A stretch of 64,000 nucleotides of DNA, taken from Paenibacillus alvei DSM 29. GTDB taxonomy: Bacteria; Bacillota; Bacilli; Paenibacillales; Paenibacillaceae. The position numbers and the translations under genes are program-made. The stretch is from positions 1-64,000 of the forward strand of contig NZ_AMBZ01000006.1 of assembly GCF_000293805.1 (NCBI RefSeq), given 5' to 3'. Below, one piece after another: positions 16,913-26,488 of the stretch. The stretch's first letter is position 1, and each line of letters opens with the position of its first letter. The notes below the pieces were generated by a model. It had not been told where the DNA came from. It saw only the letters and a program-made list of their open reading frames with translations, and did not search any database.

Positions 16913-17668
16913 TTGGCATTTCTCATCCTGCCGATGTTACCTGAAGGTATTCATTCCTTACCGGTTCAGCAGCAGGGTCAAAAAACAGCCATGATCATCA
17001 TTGATGATTTTGGAAATAATGCCAAAGGAACAAAGGAAATCATGGAGCTGCCCTTTAAAGTGACAGCTGCTGTCATGCCCTTTATGCCAAGTACAGAGAA
17101 AGACGCAAAACGTGCACATGCCGCAGGGCATGACGTGATTGTTCATATGCCTATGGAAGCATTGTCAGGCAAAAAACACTGGCTTGGACCTGGAGCGATT
17201 ACAACAGATTTGAGTGATGCCGAGATTCAAAAACGGGTTCATGCGGCGATTGATAATGTTCCTCACGCGATCGGCATGAATAATCATATGGGTTCAAAGG
17301 CAACAGTAGATGAACGGGTAATGCGTAATGTATTGAAGGTATGCAAAGAACGCGGACTATTCTTCGTAGACAGCCATACCAATTTCCGCAGCATTGTCGG
17401 TAAGGTGGCAAACGAGATGCAAGTGCCTAGCCTTGAAAATCACATTTTCCTGGATGATGTACATACGAAGGCGGCTGTTCATAAGCAATTCATGTTAATG
17501 CGCGAGCATTTTCGTCGTCATGATGTATGTATTGCAATTGGTCATGTAGGCGCCGGCGGAAGAATTACTGCTGAGGTGCTAAAGGAACAGATGGAAAAGA
17601 TGAGCAAAGAAAATATCCAATTTAAAAAAGTGGCTTCGGTATTAAAAACTGGTATTCCTCTAAAGTAA
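16913..17668 (+). CDS. YibQ-type divergent polysaccharide deacetylase
   Basis: The protein has the divergent polysaccharide deacetylase signature: TAMIIIDDFGNNAKG, VTAAVMPFMPSTEKDAKRAH, VIVHMPMEA, IGMNNHMGSKAT, LFFVDSHTN and CIAIGHVG. The family keeps the NodB-like barrel and probably acts on glycans outside the membrane. The frame is open only from TTG 16913. A better start is GTG 16864 (VRNRKNV), whose frame meets this one if one T is removed from the run at 16883-16887. That gives a normal signal anchor (LVRRILCIILAFLILPML). The indel is probably a sequencing error, and the real gene then begins at 16864. Confidence 0.85.
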   Translation: MAFLILPMLPEGIHSLPVQQQGQKTAMIIIDDFGNNAKGTKEIMELPFKVTAAVMPFMPSTEKDAKRAHAAGHDVIVHMPMEALSGKKHWLGPGAITTDLSDAEIQKRVHAAIDNVPHAIGMNNHMGSKATVDERVMRNVLKVCKERGLFFVDSHTNFRSIVGKVANEMQVPSLENHIFLDDVHTKAAVHKQFMLMREHFRRHDVCIAIGHVGAGGRITAEVLKEQMEKMSKENIQFKKVASVLKTGIPLK

Positions 17669-17706
17669 CAAAGTTTATTGATTTGAAAATGGAGATAATT
17701 AAAAAG

Positions 17707-17728
17707 AGGATGCCTGTATTGGCATCCT
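17707..17728. terminator. Bidirectional terminator between convergent genes
   Basis: AGGATGCC (17707-17714) pairs with GGCATCCT (17721-17728). T-rich tails occur on both sides, ending the deacetylase gene (+) and the EF-G-binding gene (-). Confidence 0.75.
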
Positions 17729-17747
17729 TCTTTGCGTATATTGCGAT

Positions 17748-18401
17748 CTAGCCATTAATGGTGCGAATGAACATTTCTAATGCAGACGTGTCTGTAATGT
17801 TCTGATTGCAGACATGGCTATTCATGCACATATAGTTCCCAATGGCCTTGTAATAATCAGAAGAAGCATTCGCAGGTTTAGATTTCGTTTCAGCCGTAAA
17901 TAAGGCCACCTCTTCCTGACGATTGCATAAGAAGCACGTACTCTTCTTCTTTGCTTGGGTGAATTTCCCCTCAATACCGACAAGTCGCCCGTCCAGCTGA
18001 TGGATTAGATACATGCGATTCGTTCCAATGTCCGTCCATCCAAGATACGTCGTATGGCGGAGATCCAGTTCCTCCATATTCGGAAGCTTCAGCTTCTTAC
18101 TCTTCGGAAAGAGCTTCTTCAGCTGCTTGTCTGTTACCTGTTCGAACTCAATCAGAAATGGTTCCAGAGAAAACAGGAATTGAGAGAATTCTTCCGTTTT
18201 GTCCAAGGTTGTAATCCGCTCAAGCAGTTGCAGCTGGTGCTCGTCTGCCTGCGGGAACGCCTCTGTAATCTTGGTATACGCACTGTATCGTACCGTGTCA
18301 ACAATTTTCGGATCCGCTACTGTCTGACAAGTATGTTGAAGCAAAGTCGCTTGCTTCTTGATCAAGTTATATTGGTGGTTTCTAATAAATGGTGTTGTCA
18401 T
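17748..18401 (-). CDS. EF-G-binding protein (FusB/FusC-like)
   Basis: This 217-residue protein has the FBP layout: an N-terminal helical bundle (FIRNHQYNLIKKQATLLQHT...DPKIVDTVRYSA) and a C-terminal zinc-binding treble-clef domain with STCFLCN and MCMNSHVCNQN cysteines. The typical LVGIEGKFTQ...KKKSTCFLC block is present. FusB-type proteins bind EF-G and free it from stalled, fusidic-acid-locked ribosomes. Chromosomal homologues are widespread in Bacillales and may only give low-level protection. AAGGAGC precedes the ATG. The gene is monocistronic. Confidence 0.88.
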   Translation of the reverse strand: MTTPFIRNHQYNLIKKQATLLQHTCQTVADPKIVDTVRYSAYTKITEAFPQADEHQLQLLERITTLDKTEEFSQFLFSLEPFLIEFEQVTDKQLKKLFPKSKKLKLPNMEELDLRHTTYLGWTDIGTNRMYLIHQLDGRLVGIEGKFTQAKKKSTCFLCNRQEEVALFTAETKSKPANASSDYYKAIGNYMCMNSHVCNQNITDTSALEMFIRTING

Positions 18402-18455
18402 GCTTTACAGCTCCTTATTTTGAATGGTTAGTTAAATAAGGTGCAAAGCCCATTA

Positions 18456-18581
18456 TTAGAAACGATATAAGCGATCTTGGGCGACAATCATTCCTTCGTG
18501 TTGTCCAGCCCCATGCAAAGTATCGCCCCTAAATCAGGCTTTGCATGAGTCGTTGCTGATTCTGGCAAAGTTTTTTGCCAT
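18456..18581 (-). pseudogene. Small (41-codon) ORF with one in-frame TGA
   Basis: A near-ideal GGGGAGGTGGCAAGGG precedes ATG 18581. It reads MAKNFARISNDSCKA, TGA, then in the same frame FRGDTLHGAGQHEGMIVAQ to a TAA at 18458-18456. Both halves look protein-like and the length is an exact codon multiple. A single substitution, or a read error at the TGA, could therefore hide a real ~40-residue cytoplasmic protein. I do not recognise it. The rest of 18402-18767 shows no other clear feature. Confidence 0.35.
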
Positions 18582-18767
18582 CCCTTGCCACCTCCCCTGT
18601 TCAGTAAACATTATAAATTAAATTCCGCCTCTGGCGCAACTTGTTATTTGAATTCCTCAGCTTCTTGTTCGATTTATGCTGCTCTACTTTCAGTTGCCGA
18701 ATAAAATCCTTTTGTCTAATCCAGATTATCATTGACTGTATTCCAAGTTAAGGGGCAATCAGAACAT

Positions 18768-19325
18768 ATGAAACTAAAAATGTTTATAATATCCGTATGG
18801 AATAGGTTCGATCCAATATATTATTCGTTAACCCGATTAACCTTTCCCGATCAATCGCTTTCGAATATTTTCAGGGTACGATTACTCCGATATCGCGGAA
18901 AGGCAGTTATGCTGTCTGACGGAACTCACATCGAACATAGCGATCTATTGTTGAAAATACATCTTCATAATGTACGTTTGCTTACGGAAATTCTCCCCCT
19001 GGACAACGACGTCAAGAAGGGACGAATTATTTATCGTACGGTAGAGCAGTCCCTGCCCGGAGTGTGCAGATACATTCAATCCCATCCAAAATTTTCTGAA
19101 ATTAAAGCCATTATCGGGATTACGATGCTGCATCGAGGATGCACTCATTTGGGATTCGATATCGTACAGATTCATAATCCGTTCTATCGCGCTTTTAAAT
19201 GGATCAGCCAAATGCCTATTCATTTTTTGTCTGTATCGAGTCCGCTCAAAACCTACAGAAAACAAAATCCAAGATATTTGCTGATGTCTACAGATTTGTT
19301 AATGCATAAATACGGAAGAACATGA
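18768..19325 (+). CDS. YkoP-like protein
   Basis: This ~185-residue protein resembles B. subtilis YkoP: DPIYYSLTRLTF, NIFRVRLLRYRGKAVMLSDG, SDLLLKIHLHNVRLLTE, and GITMLHRGCTHLGFDIVQI. In Bacillus this family occurs next to glycosyltransferase/deacetylase-like genes; no molecular function is established. I chose ATG 18768 (MKLKMFIISVW). The AAGGGG upstream is about 12 bp away, a little far. It is transcribed alone. Confidence 0.75.
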   Translation: MKLKMFIISVWNRFDPIYYSLTRLTFPDQSLSNIFRVRLLRYRGKAVMLSDGTHIEHSDLLLKIHLHNVRLLTEILPLDNDVKKGRIIYRTVEQSLPGVCRYIQSHPKFSEIKAIIGITMLHRGCTHLGFDIVQIHNPFYRAFKWISQMPIHFLSVSSPLKTYRKQNPRYLLMSTDLLMHKYGRT

Positions 19326-19439
19326 CATACAGGAACACAATATTTTCCGTTTACAGGAAATTACTTGCCATCCCAATACTTCCCATGATAGCTTAAATTG
19401 CTTCCTCTTTACTTTGATTGCCTTTTTCGTTGTACGGCA

Positions 19440-20528
19440 TTACGACAACGGCTTCCCATACTTCACGAGTACATGCCATAGCAATTTAAACTCCTGAAGT
19501 ACTTCCTTGTAGCTTCCACGATCAATCCAGCGCGAGGGCTCGCGCCTCAAGTCCATGGCAGCCTCCCCTATCACGCTGGCATCCACCCTGCTGTTACGAG
19601 CAATTCGCATCGCTAAAGACGGCATCGCTGGACCTCTAAAATCGGTAGGAACCTCATGTGCCAACAGAGAGAATCCCCTATGCCAGTATAGATCAATTGC
19701 ATACTTCAGGCATAAATCCTCGAGTGTTCTGCCGATGGAGGTATGGAGGAAAGAAGGATCAGCTACTAGCATGTCAACGTCATCCATAAGCGATATGTCG
19801 CCATGAATTTGCGCTTCAATATAGTAATCTAGATTGCGTTTCGGCTCTCTGTATGAAGGATCTGGAAAAGATTTTGCGAGATTGAAGCGCAAATGATCAA
19901 TTAGCTTGAGAGAACTGAGATTTTTTTCTCCAAGTGCATATTCATTCCTATGCGCATCTGTCAGGAGTGCCGCCAATATATCATCTAACTCGTCATAATT
20001 CCCCTTTTCTGGCGGGCCTTGATGCGAATCCATGTACGTGAAGGTGCAACGTTCAGAAACCTTGGGTGACAAAAGGAAGTAACACGACCCAAAACGTGGA
20101 GCGGGGCCATCAGGATGCAGCATCAGGTTAAGCGCCCCATATTTGGGACGCTCGCTATTGGTCACTCCTTCTCGTTGATAGGCGCCGCCAAATAACTTTT
20201 GCTCCCAAAGATCGCGTTCACCGCCGGGAAAAGCCGAAACGCTTCCATTGGACAGGCGCGTTTCAAATTGACTTTTGTATAATCCTTGTGCCAAAAGCGC
20301 CTCAGCGACACTTTTCATGTTCGGGTCAGGTCTATCTGGGTGGAAGTGAAGGGCCACTCTAGCATATGACTTTATCATCTGTACGGCTTGATCATATTTG
20401 TATTGCGAAATGGCGGAACGTTGCAAGATTTCCGCTATTGTATGCTGTGCGTTCATTTTGCGGCCTCTCGCATAGGTAGCGATATAATGCAGTGCAGATC
20501 GTTGTGACTTCGATAGTGGTGCAGCCAT
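19440..20528 (-). CDS. DUF3626 domain-containing protein
   Basis: This 362-residue soluble protein begins with a helical segment (SKSQRSALHYIATYARG). It carries the DUF3626 core: ALHFHPDRPDP, GLYKSQFETRLSNGSVSAFPGGERDLWEQKLFGGAY, RPKYGALNLMLHPDGPAPRFGSCYFLL, and RCTFTYMDSHQGPPEKG. The family is uncharacterised. The conserved His, Arg, Glu and Tyr residues across the core suggest an enzyme, but the reaction is unknown. It stands alone, without a visible toxin-antitoxin or operon partner. Confidence 0.85.
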   Translation of the reverse strand: MAAPLSKSQRSALHYIATYARGRKMNAQHTIAEILQRSAISQYKYDQAVQMIKSYARVALHFHPDRPDPNMKSVAEALLAQGLYKSQFETRLSNGSVSAFPGGERDLWEQKLFGGAYQREGVTNSERPKYGALNLMLHPDGPAPRFGSCYFLLSPKVSERCTFTYMDSHQGPPEKGNYDELDDILAALLTDAHRNEYALGEKNLSSLKLIDHLRFNLAKSFPDPSYREPKRNLDYYIEAQIHGDISLMDDVDMLVADPSFLHTSIGRTLEDLCLKYAIDLYWHRGFSLLAHEVPTDFRGPAMPSLAMRIARNSRVDASVIGEAAMDLRREPSRWIDRGSYKEVLQEFKLLWHVLVKYGKPLS

Positions 20529-20613
20529 TCGCTCCCCTCCTCTTTTGATGTCATTATAAAGATGTCACAATAATAATGTAAATCATGCAAATCCTCTATA
20601 TAAAAATCCACAT

Positions 20614-20641
20614 AAAAAAGCTGTCGTATACAATCGACAGC
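20614..20641 (-). terminator. Intrinsic terminator of the PBP gene
   Basis: On the minus strand GCTGTCG (20641-20635) pairs with CGACAGC (20626-20620), followed by six T. Confidence 0.8.
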
Positions 20642-20764
20642 CAGCTTGTTACTTCAATTATTAACCATCTAAATCAACCATTTGACAAGTTATTGACTAA
20701 ATCTCTCTTGTGAACCTCAAATGCATAGAGCGGGTAGTATTTATGCGAGTATGTTTTTGAGGTG

Positions 20765-22882
20765 TCAGCCGGAATGCCTTGGTTCCAATTTTACATGGAC
20801 GATGCGCATACCGTTCTCTTTGCTTTCTTTCTGTTCGGTCACGTATCCTTCCCCTTCTACTCGAACTTCCCAACCGAGCAATGATGTAATTTCCATTACG
20901 TCACGCAGCGATTTGTCTTTGAAATCTGGCAGCGGCAGTTTATCAGGTTCATCTGTCAGCAAATAAATGCGCTGTCTAATAGCCATCGGTTCACCCGGTC
21001 TCGGATATTGCCGCTTCACCATATCCCCTGCTCCTATTGTGTCAAATACCCTTCCTTGCTCCGCAAGCCGCTGCTTTGCATCCCGTACTTTCACGTTTTG
21101 CATATCCGGTGCCTGCACGGACGGACGAGAGCCCAGCTTGTCGCCGCCTGCGCTGTTCGGCTGCCAAGACGAAGGGACGCCCATATATCGCAAAGATTGC
21201 GATACAATCTCCTTGAACATGTAAGGAGCGACGAAGCCCCCGCCTTTATAAAAATCCTTCGGATCATCCACAACAACAAGCAGCACGATGCGCGGATCCT
21301 CTACAGGGGCAAAGCCGATAAAGGACACCACAGCCCGGTCATTATCATATTTTCCATCTATGACCTTAATTGCAGTTCCTGTTTTCCCTGCTACACGATA
21401 TCCATCAATATAGGCATGTCTCCCCGTACCAATTTCTTGATCGGCTACGACTTGCTCTAAATATTCACCCACCTTCTTGGCGGTGCTTTGATCGATGACC
21501 TCGCGCACGATTTCTGGCTGTCGCTCCGTGGTTTCGCCGGCAACCGGATCGACCATCTTGCGAATGAGATGCGGCTTCATCAACTTTCCCCCGTTAGCCA
21601 CGGCTGATACCGCCATTACCTGCTGTATTGGTGTAACCAACACCTGTCCATGACCGTATGATGCAGCAGCAACGTCAGCCGGATACTGAAAACGAATGAG
21701 ACCGCTGTTTTCTCCAAGCATTTCAATGCCTGTCTTTTTGCCAAATCCGAATTTTTCAATATAGCTCTTTAACTTCTCTTCCTTCAGCATCTCATAACCC
21801 AATTTGACAAACGCGACATTACTGGATCGCTTTAACCCCTCTAAATAACTGATCGTTCCCCATGTTTGATTAATGTCAGGAATTCTGACTCCTCCAGCTA
21901 TAATGGAACCTGATACGAATTTGGCATCCGGGTCAAAGTGCCCTTCTTGAACGGCAGCTGCGAGTGTCACAATTTTGAACGTCGAACCCGGCTCATATCG
22001 TGACTGGACAGCATGATTATAGAAAGCGGAGAGATCTTTTGCCTTCCAATATGTATTAGGATCAAAATCCGGCATATTTGCTAATCCTAAAATATCGCCT
22101 GTTTTCGGATCGGCAGCAATAACCGTCATGCTTTTAGGTGTATATTTGTCGTACACCTTTTGCATCGCATTTATTATGTATTGTTGAATCGTACGATCGA
22201 TCGTCAAGTAGATGCTGCTTCCGTCTCGAGATGGCGTAAAGACCTCCGTTGCTCTCGGAAGCTTGTTGCCCAGCCGGTCTTTCTCATATTGCAGAAATCC
22301 GACAGAGCCACGAAGCTGTTCGTCATACATTTGTTCAATGCCGCCTACCGGGTTATTCTGTTTATCCGTATACCCAAGAATATGCGATGCTAGCGATTCC
22401 TTCACATAGAACCGTTTCACCTCTGGAAGCAAGTAAAGCCCTATATCGTTCAACTCTGTTTCTTTCTTCAGATCCTGAATAAATTCACGAAGCTGCTTTG
22501 CCTTTTCATCATCGACCTTCCAACCCTCGCTGCGAACTTCAACCTGTGGATAATACTCTTCCTTATCGTTTTTTCGTCTCGTTTTGCGTGTAAGCTCATA
22601 TAGTTCCTGTTCGGGCTTTTTCAACACCCTGTGAAGCTTGTCCACGATAATTCGTTCCATATCGATTTGCTGCTCATTTAGCTCCTTATTTTTTCGCAGC
22701 TCTTGAATCATCCTTGGGCTCACCGCAACGGTGTATGCGGGGGCATCCATGGCAAGCACATCCCCATTTTTATCATAAATAGTACCTCGAACAGGAATCA
22801 GTTCCTTTTTCAAAGCCCATGTGTCTCTCGCCTGTTCCATCCAAAACGGCTGATTGATAACCTGATACCAGAACAGCCTCAA
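20765..22882 (-). CDS. Class B penicillin-binding protein with PASTA domains (PBP2/SpoVD-like)
   Basis: The protein has a dimerisation domain (RGTIYDKNGDVLAMDAPAYTVAVSP). A transpeptidase domain follows with the catalytic motifs STFK (in YEPGSTFKIVT), SSN (in LKRSSNVAFVKLG) and KTG (in VAGKTGTAIKV). Two PASTA-like repeats end it (DMQNVKVRDAKQRLAEQG..., PLPDFKDKSLRDVMEI...). It cross-links peptidoglycan at the outer face of the membrane. The frame opens at TTG 22882, inside the membrane anchor. The preceding frame, from TTG 22953 with GAGGG, reads LIKRIKLRTFLIGGIFSFFFL, so a one-base indel near 22883-22890 hides the true start. Which division or spore PBP it is cannot be fixed, since no murE/mraY neighbours are present. 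Confidence 0.88.
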   Translation of the reverse strand: MRLFWYQVINQPFWMEQARDTWALKKELIPVRGTIYDKNGDVLAMDAPAYTVAVSPRMIQELRKNKELNEQQIDMERIIVDKLHRVLKKPEQELYELTRKTRRKNDKEEYYPQVEVRSEGWKVDDEKAKQLREFIQDLKKETELNDIGLYLLPEVKRFYVKESLASHILGYTDKQNNPVGGIEQMYDEQLRGSVGFLQYEKDRLGNKLPRATEVFTPSRDGSSIYLTIDRTIQQYIINAMQKVYDKYTPKSMTVIAADPKTGDILGLANMPDFDPNTYWKAKDLSAFYNHAVQSRYEPGSTFKIVTLAAAVQEGHFDPDAKFVSGSIIAGGVRIPDINQTWGTISYLEGLKRSSNVAFVKLGYEMLKEEKLKSYIEKFGFGKKTGIEMLGENSGLIRFQYPADVAAASYGHGQVLVTPIQQVMAVSAVANGGKLMKPHLIRKMVDPVAGETTERQPEIVREVIDQSTAKKVGEYLEQVVADQEIGTGRHAYIDGYRVAGKTGTAIKVIDGKYDNDRAVVSFIGFAPVEDPRIVLLVVVDDPKDFYKGGGFVAPYMFKEIVSQSLRYMGVPSSWQPNSAGGDKLGSRPSVQAPDMQNVKVRDAKQRLAEQGRVFDTIGAGDMVKRQYPRPGEPMAIRQRIYLLTDEPDKLPLPDFKDKSLRDVMEITSLLGWEVRVEGEGYVTEQKESKENGMRIVHVKLEPRHSG

Positions 22883-22953
22883 TATAATGACAAGAAAAAG
22901 AATGAAAATATACCTCCAATCAAAAATGTCCGTAGTTTGATTCGCTTGATCAA

Positions 22954-23345
22954 CTTATCCCTCTTTTCTAAAGTGTTTGCTATGTATAGGAGCAGGCATT
23001 TCGATATGGCAGTGAAGAAAATGAAGCGATACCATTCGCGTGCTGACGTTCGGTAAACAAAGAAGCCGTCGACAACTGTTCGACAGCTTGAGATGATACT
23101 GCTCTGCTGTATAACTCAAGGAGCTTTGCAAACTCTTCATTTCTATTAGACGCTTGAAAGTGGAAAACAGTTTTCGCTATCATCTAAAACGTCATTCGCC
23201 GATTATATTTCGGTTGTAGAACGACTCCGGAAAAATAAAACGATGCGGCCCGATGTGATAATTCGTATTTGTAAATATCCTTTCATGGGCTATGATTATT
23301 TCAGAGCGAGCGTGATCTGCAACTATACTCACAAAAAGCAGGTGT
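22954..23345. other. Intergenic stretch without a supported gene
   Basis: Only short overlapping frames occur. One minus-strand frame (22980-23183, beginning MIAKTVFHFQASNRN) has protein-like composition but no ribosome binding site. The upstream control regions of the PBP gene and the CWC gene must lie here; I see no clear promoter. Confidence 0.4.
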
Positions 23346-23561
23346 ATGAGGATGACTACAGAAATAAATCCTAAAATATGTCCCCTTTGCGGCAATGATA
23401 ATCAATGCGCATACCAGGCAGGCAGACCGCCCCAGGAATGCTGGTGCATGAATATATCCGTACCTAAAGCACTACTGGAGAAAATTCCGTCAGAATTACG
23501 CAGAAAAGCCTGCGTATGTAAGCGCTGCGTTCAACAGTTTCTTCAGTCTGAAGGAAATTAA
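23346..23561 (+). CDS. Cysteine-rich CWC family protein
   Basis: This 71-residue protein has eight cysteines: ICPLCG, NQCAY, ECWCMN and ACVCKRC. This is the pattern of the cysteine-rich CWC family (named for the Cys-Trp-Cys motif, seen here as ECWCMN). Two zinc-binding knuckles are likely. Function is unknown; the family is small, cytoplasmic and widespread. AGGTG lies shortly before ATG 23346; a second ATG follows at 23352. Confidence 0.8.
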   Translation: MRMTTEINPKICPLCGNDNQCAYQAGRPPQECWCMNISVPKALLEKIPSELRRKACVCKRCVQQFLQSEGN

Positions 23562-23682
23562 GCTGTTATAAGCTACACTCGAGTAAATTCTGAACAAGTA
23601 AGCATACTACCCCTATCAGGTTCAGTAAATCCATGAATTACGCTCCAATTCAGATATGAAAAGGAGCCGGGGGTGCCTACTT

Positions 23683-24270
23683 ATGGATTGGAAATTCACT
23701 TGGGAAGCATTGATCGTATTAAGCGTTGGATATGCCCTGCTTCGAATTCTAGGCAAGAAAACAGTTGGCGAAATGACGGGTGTGGAAATCATCACTTTGC
23801 TCGCAATGGCTTCTATGATTGGTCATGCCGTATCCGCTTATGGGCTTTTTAAAACATTGATTACCCTATGTATTTATGTAGGACTTCTGGTTACCTTGCA
23901 GCGTCTTGCGATTAAGTTTGATTGGGTCGAAAAATTGGTTATGGGGCGATCTACAGTTGTAATCGAAAATGGAGCCATTTTAGAGGCGAATTTAAAAAAG
24001 CTGCGCTTAACTGTGGATCAGCTAGAGGCGAAATTAAGAACGAAGGGGATTACTTCCCTAACTGAAGTAAAAACAGCTACGATCGAGATGAGCGGACATA
24101 TCGGGTTTGAATTGATGCGCCATGCAAAGCCGGTAACGATCGGTGAATTGGAAAAACTGCTAAAGTCTTGGGATAAGCCAATTCCCAAACAGTCTAAAGA
24201 GATAGAAAACCTGTTCGACGAGGTCAAACAGGAGGGACACCGGAAAAAGATTTCTCCTGATTTGGATTGA
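23683..24270 (+). CDS. DUF421 (YetF/YcaP-like) membrane protein
   Basis: This ~195-residue protein has three N-terminal membrane helices (TWEALIVLSVGYALLRILGKK, ITLLAMASMIGHAVSAYG, TLITLCIYVGLLVTLQRL). The conserved cytoplasmic DUF421 domain follows (VMGRSTVVIENGAILEANLKKLRLTVDQLEAKLRTKGI...). The family occurs in many spore-formers, where some members affect spore germination, but the biochemical role is unclear. I chose ATG 23683 (MDWKFTW) because GGGGGTG lies about 7 bp upstream; the ATG at 23656 would place AAGGAG inside the coding sequence. Confidence 0.85.
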   Translation: MDWKFTWEALIVLSVGYALLRILGKKTVGEMTGVEIITLLAMASMIGHAVSAYGLFKTLITLCIYVGLLVTLQRLAIKFDWVEKLVMGRSTVVIENGAILEANLKKLRLTVDQLEAKLRTKGITSLTEVKTATIEMSGHIGFELMRHAKPVTIGELEKLLKSWDKPIPKQSKEIENLFDEVKQEGHRKKISPDLD

Positions 24271-24343
24271 TGCTATTTGATTGCATACCCCTTATTTGAG
24301 ATCACTCAGGCCAGCTCTGCTTTAAGTTATTGAACGAAAACAA

Positions 24344-24368
24344 AAGGCCGACCCCAAAGGTCGACCTT
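24344..24368. terminator. Bidirectional terminator between DUF421 and DedA-like genes
   Basis: AAGGCCGACC (24344-24353) pairs with GGTCGACCTT (24359-24368), allowing one G-U pair, in the short gap between convergent genes. Confidence 0.7.
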
Positions 24369-24379
24369 CTTAACGATTC

Positions 24380-24990
24380 TTATTCGCTGATTGAGGTTGT
24401 GTTGGATTCCGTATGTTCTGCTTTCGCTGCAGCTTTGTTTCTTCTCCGCTTGCGAATAATCAAGTAGATAGCCAAAATGGGAACAGCAATCAGGAAGATA
24501 TACAGCGAGACGTGCTGAACCATTCCCTCAGCGGATCTTCCGTATAGATAAAATAACAGACCCACCGCATAAAACTTTACTGCTCTCCCAAGAGCCGCAT
24601 ACCCGATTAAGCGCCAAAGCGGAAAGTTCATGCAGCCGGACAAAATCGTGAATACTTTGAACGGGATAGGTGTAAACGATCCAATTAGAATGGCGGCTTC
24701 CCCATTTTTTTGAACATTTGGTTTGCGCCGTCAATCCATGATTTTTTAAGGATCTTTTCGAGCACGGAGTGGCCTAATACCTTACCAATCAAGTAACCTA
24801 CAGGCGTCCCTAATAGACAAGCAACATACCCTGCAGTCGCAAGCCATAATGCATTGGACGGATCGAGCAAGCTTAACGGCACTTGCAAGAAGAAGGCTGG
24901 TATCGGAAAAATAACTGCATCTGCGAATGAGTGAATGACAAGCCCCCACACTCCGTAGTTCATTAGAAAATCAATGATATTTTGAAACAT
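24380..24990 (-). pseudogene. DedA/VTT-family membrane protein, split by a frameshift
   Basis: The first frame starts at ATG 24990 after AGGAGTAGG. It reads MFQNIIDFLMNYGVWGLVIHSFADAVIFPIPAFFLQVPL...LLGTPVGYLIGKVLG to FKKMGKPPF and a stop. The second frame continues NGEAAILIGSFTPIPFKVFTI-LSGCMNFPLWRLIGYAALGRAVKFYAVG and a last helix, ending with a basic tail. One A missing from the run of seven T/A at 24705-24711 accounts for the break (KKNGEAAIL restored). The full product is ~203 residues, the size of YqaA-type VTT proteins, which act as lipid scramblases or flippases for undecaprenyl phosphate or phosphatidylethanolamine. Sequencing error is the likely cause. Confidence 0.78.
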
Positions 24991-25627
24991 AACCTACTCC
25001 TATCCGGAAAAAATTCTTCTATACGTTGATTCTACGTACTCATTGTACCCGATCTCAGGCTATGAGTGATTACACTTTGTAATGTTGGCAATCATTACAG
25101 AAGCAGCAAGCAAGATGTAACCCCTTCTCCGGAATAGACGATCTTATGTTGCCTGATCCCTTCAAGCAGTCAGCGGTATCCCATGAATTGCACTGATACT
25201 TACTATCACTTATTAGTACGAGGCAAAAGAGCTAATCGTTTCAAGTAATAAACAATAAAGCTCTCTTTTCTGCAATTGGTTTTCACTTATCGTATTCCTC
25301 ACATGAAGCGGTTGCGTAGACGATAATCTCTATTACGTTTATATGTTTATTTCTATTTTAACATGCCACACAAGAGTTTTGGAAAAAAATGACGAAGACC
25401 GCTCAGTGGACGTGAGCGGCCTTATAGTACGTGTGGACTTCCTTAGCGCTTTACTTTTGCAAATTATATAACTAATTTATATTTTTTCTTAAAAATAGTT
25501 CAAAAAGAGTGAACCAAATTTTCCTGGGCTGTGTTTATATCATTGAAGCTGGTTACAAAGGGATCCCAAAAGATAGAATCCAGTCTTCACATCAAAAACA
25601 TGCAGAAATGAGAGGAGTCATATTCAC
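24991..25627. other. 637-bp intergenic region, no gene seen
   Basis: No frame with a ribosome binding site and protein-like content was found. A modest inverted repeat, CCGCTC-GAGCGG, lies around 25401-25423 without a strong T-run. The promoter for the secreted protein at 25628 must lie at the right end. Confidence 0.4.
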
Positions 25628-26403
25628 ATGAAATACGCAAAGAAGGCAGCCGTTGTCGCAACGGGTATCGCGATGCTGTTTGGCACCGCAAATATGACAG
25701 AGGCATTTGCAATCCAAACAACCAATAACTCCGCACAGGAAATGGAAACGAAAACGCCGGCGGTTGGTAAGGAAGCTGTTGAAGCGGCAAAAGCAGAACT
25801 CTCCCAAAAAGTAAGGGGAAATAATGGTGAGAATACAGGAGATACGTACCTCTTGTACGTAAGCGATCCAAGTCTCAATGGCGGATCTGCATTCTTGTAT
25901 TACCTGGACATGTTCAAATTCACAAATTATGATGATTATTTAAAACAGGCAGCCAAACTACAGGGTCCTGTGCTTCAAAAGCCTGAAGGTTTGCCTGAAG
26001 GTTATAAATTTGAGAATGGAAACATCCAACCCCCAATTGCAAAGAATCTTAAAGAGTTTCAACAAGAAGTGAAAGCGGAAGCGGAAGCTCAAGGAAAAAG
26101 CGTATATTAGAAAAATTCGAATGGAACGAAATGGGCGAAATCAATCTTACATTTGCAAATGGAAAAGACAATTTAGAAATGCAAGTCGTGCACAAACTTG
26201 GTAGAAATACGGCCAGCAGCGGATACCGGTACATGAAATCAACTGAAGTTGATGCCGAACAAGGCAAGAAGATCCCTGGCCTGGTTCGAAATAAGCTGAT
26301 TTGGTCAGATCAGGATCATCTTTATAGCATCACAACCAATCCGGGCAATCCGCTCACAAAAGAAGATTTGATCAAGTTTGCAGAAACGGCTGTAAAGAAA
26401 TAA
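25628..26403 (+). pseudogene. Secreted DUF4367-like protein, split by a frameshift
   Basis: The signal peptide is KYAKKAAVVATGIAMLFGTA...TEAFA. The first frame has a polar domain (YLLYVSDPSLNGGSAFLYYLD, QKPEGLPEGYKFENGNIQPP) and stops after AEAEAQGKSVY. Adding one A to the run at 26095-26099 gives GKKRILEKFEWNEMGEINLTF and joins the second frame, which ends NKLIWSDQDHLYSITTNPGNPLTKEDLIKFAETAVKK. The GYKF... and LIW.....YSI......ED.IK.AE pattern resembles DUF4367, found in extracytoplasmic proteins linked to anti-sigma or sensing systems. A signalling role is only a suggestion. GAGGAG precedes the ATG at 25628. Confidence 0.65.
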
Positions 26404-26488
26404 GGCGGTTGTGCTTAGCCTGCTGACATGAGCAGGTATAGAAGCTGCGATACAAGGTGATAGCAAAGCATACTTTGCAACGGTTCTG

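Noticed and set aside
22980..23183. 67-codon minus-strand frame (MIAKTVFHFQASNRN...)
   Set aside because: The composition looks coding, but there is no ribosome binding site and a stop directly precedes the ATG; no family recognised.
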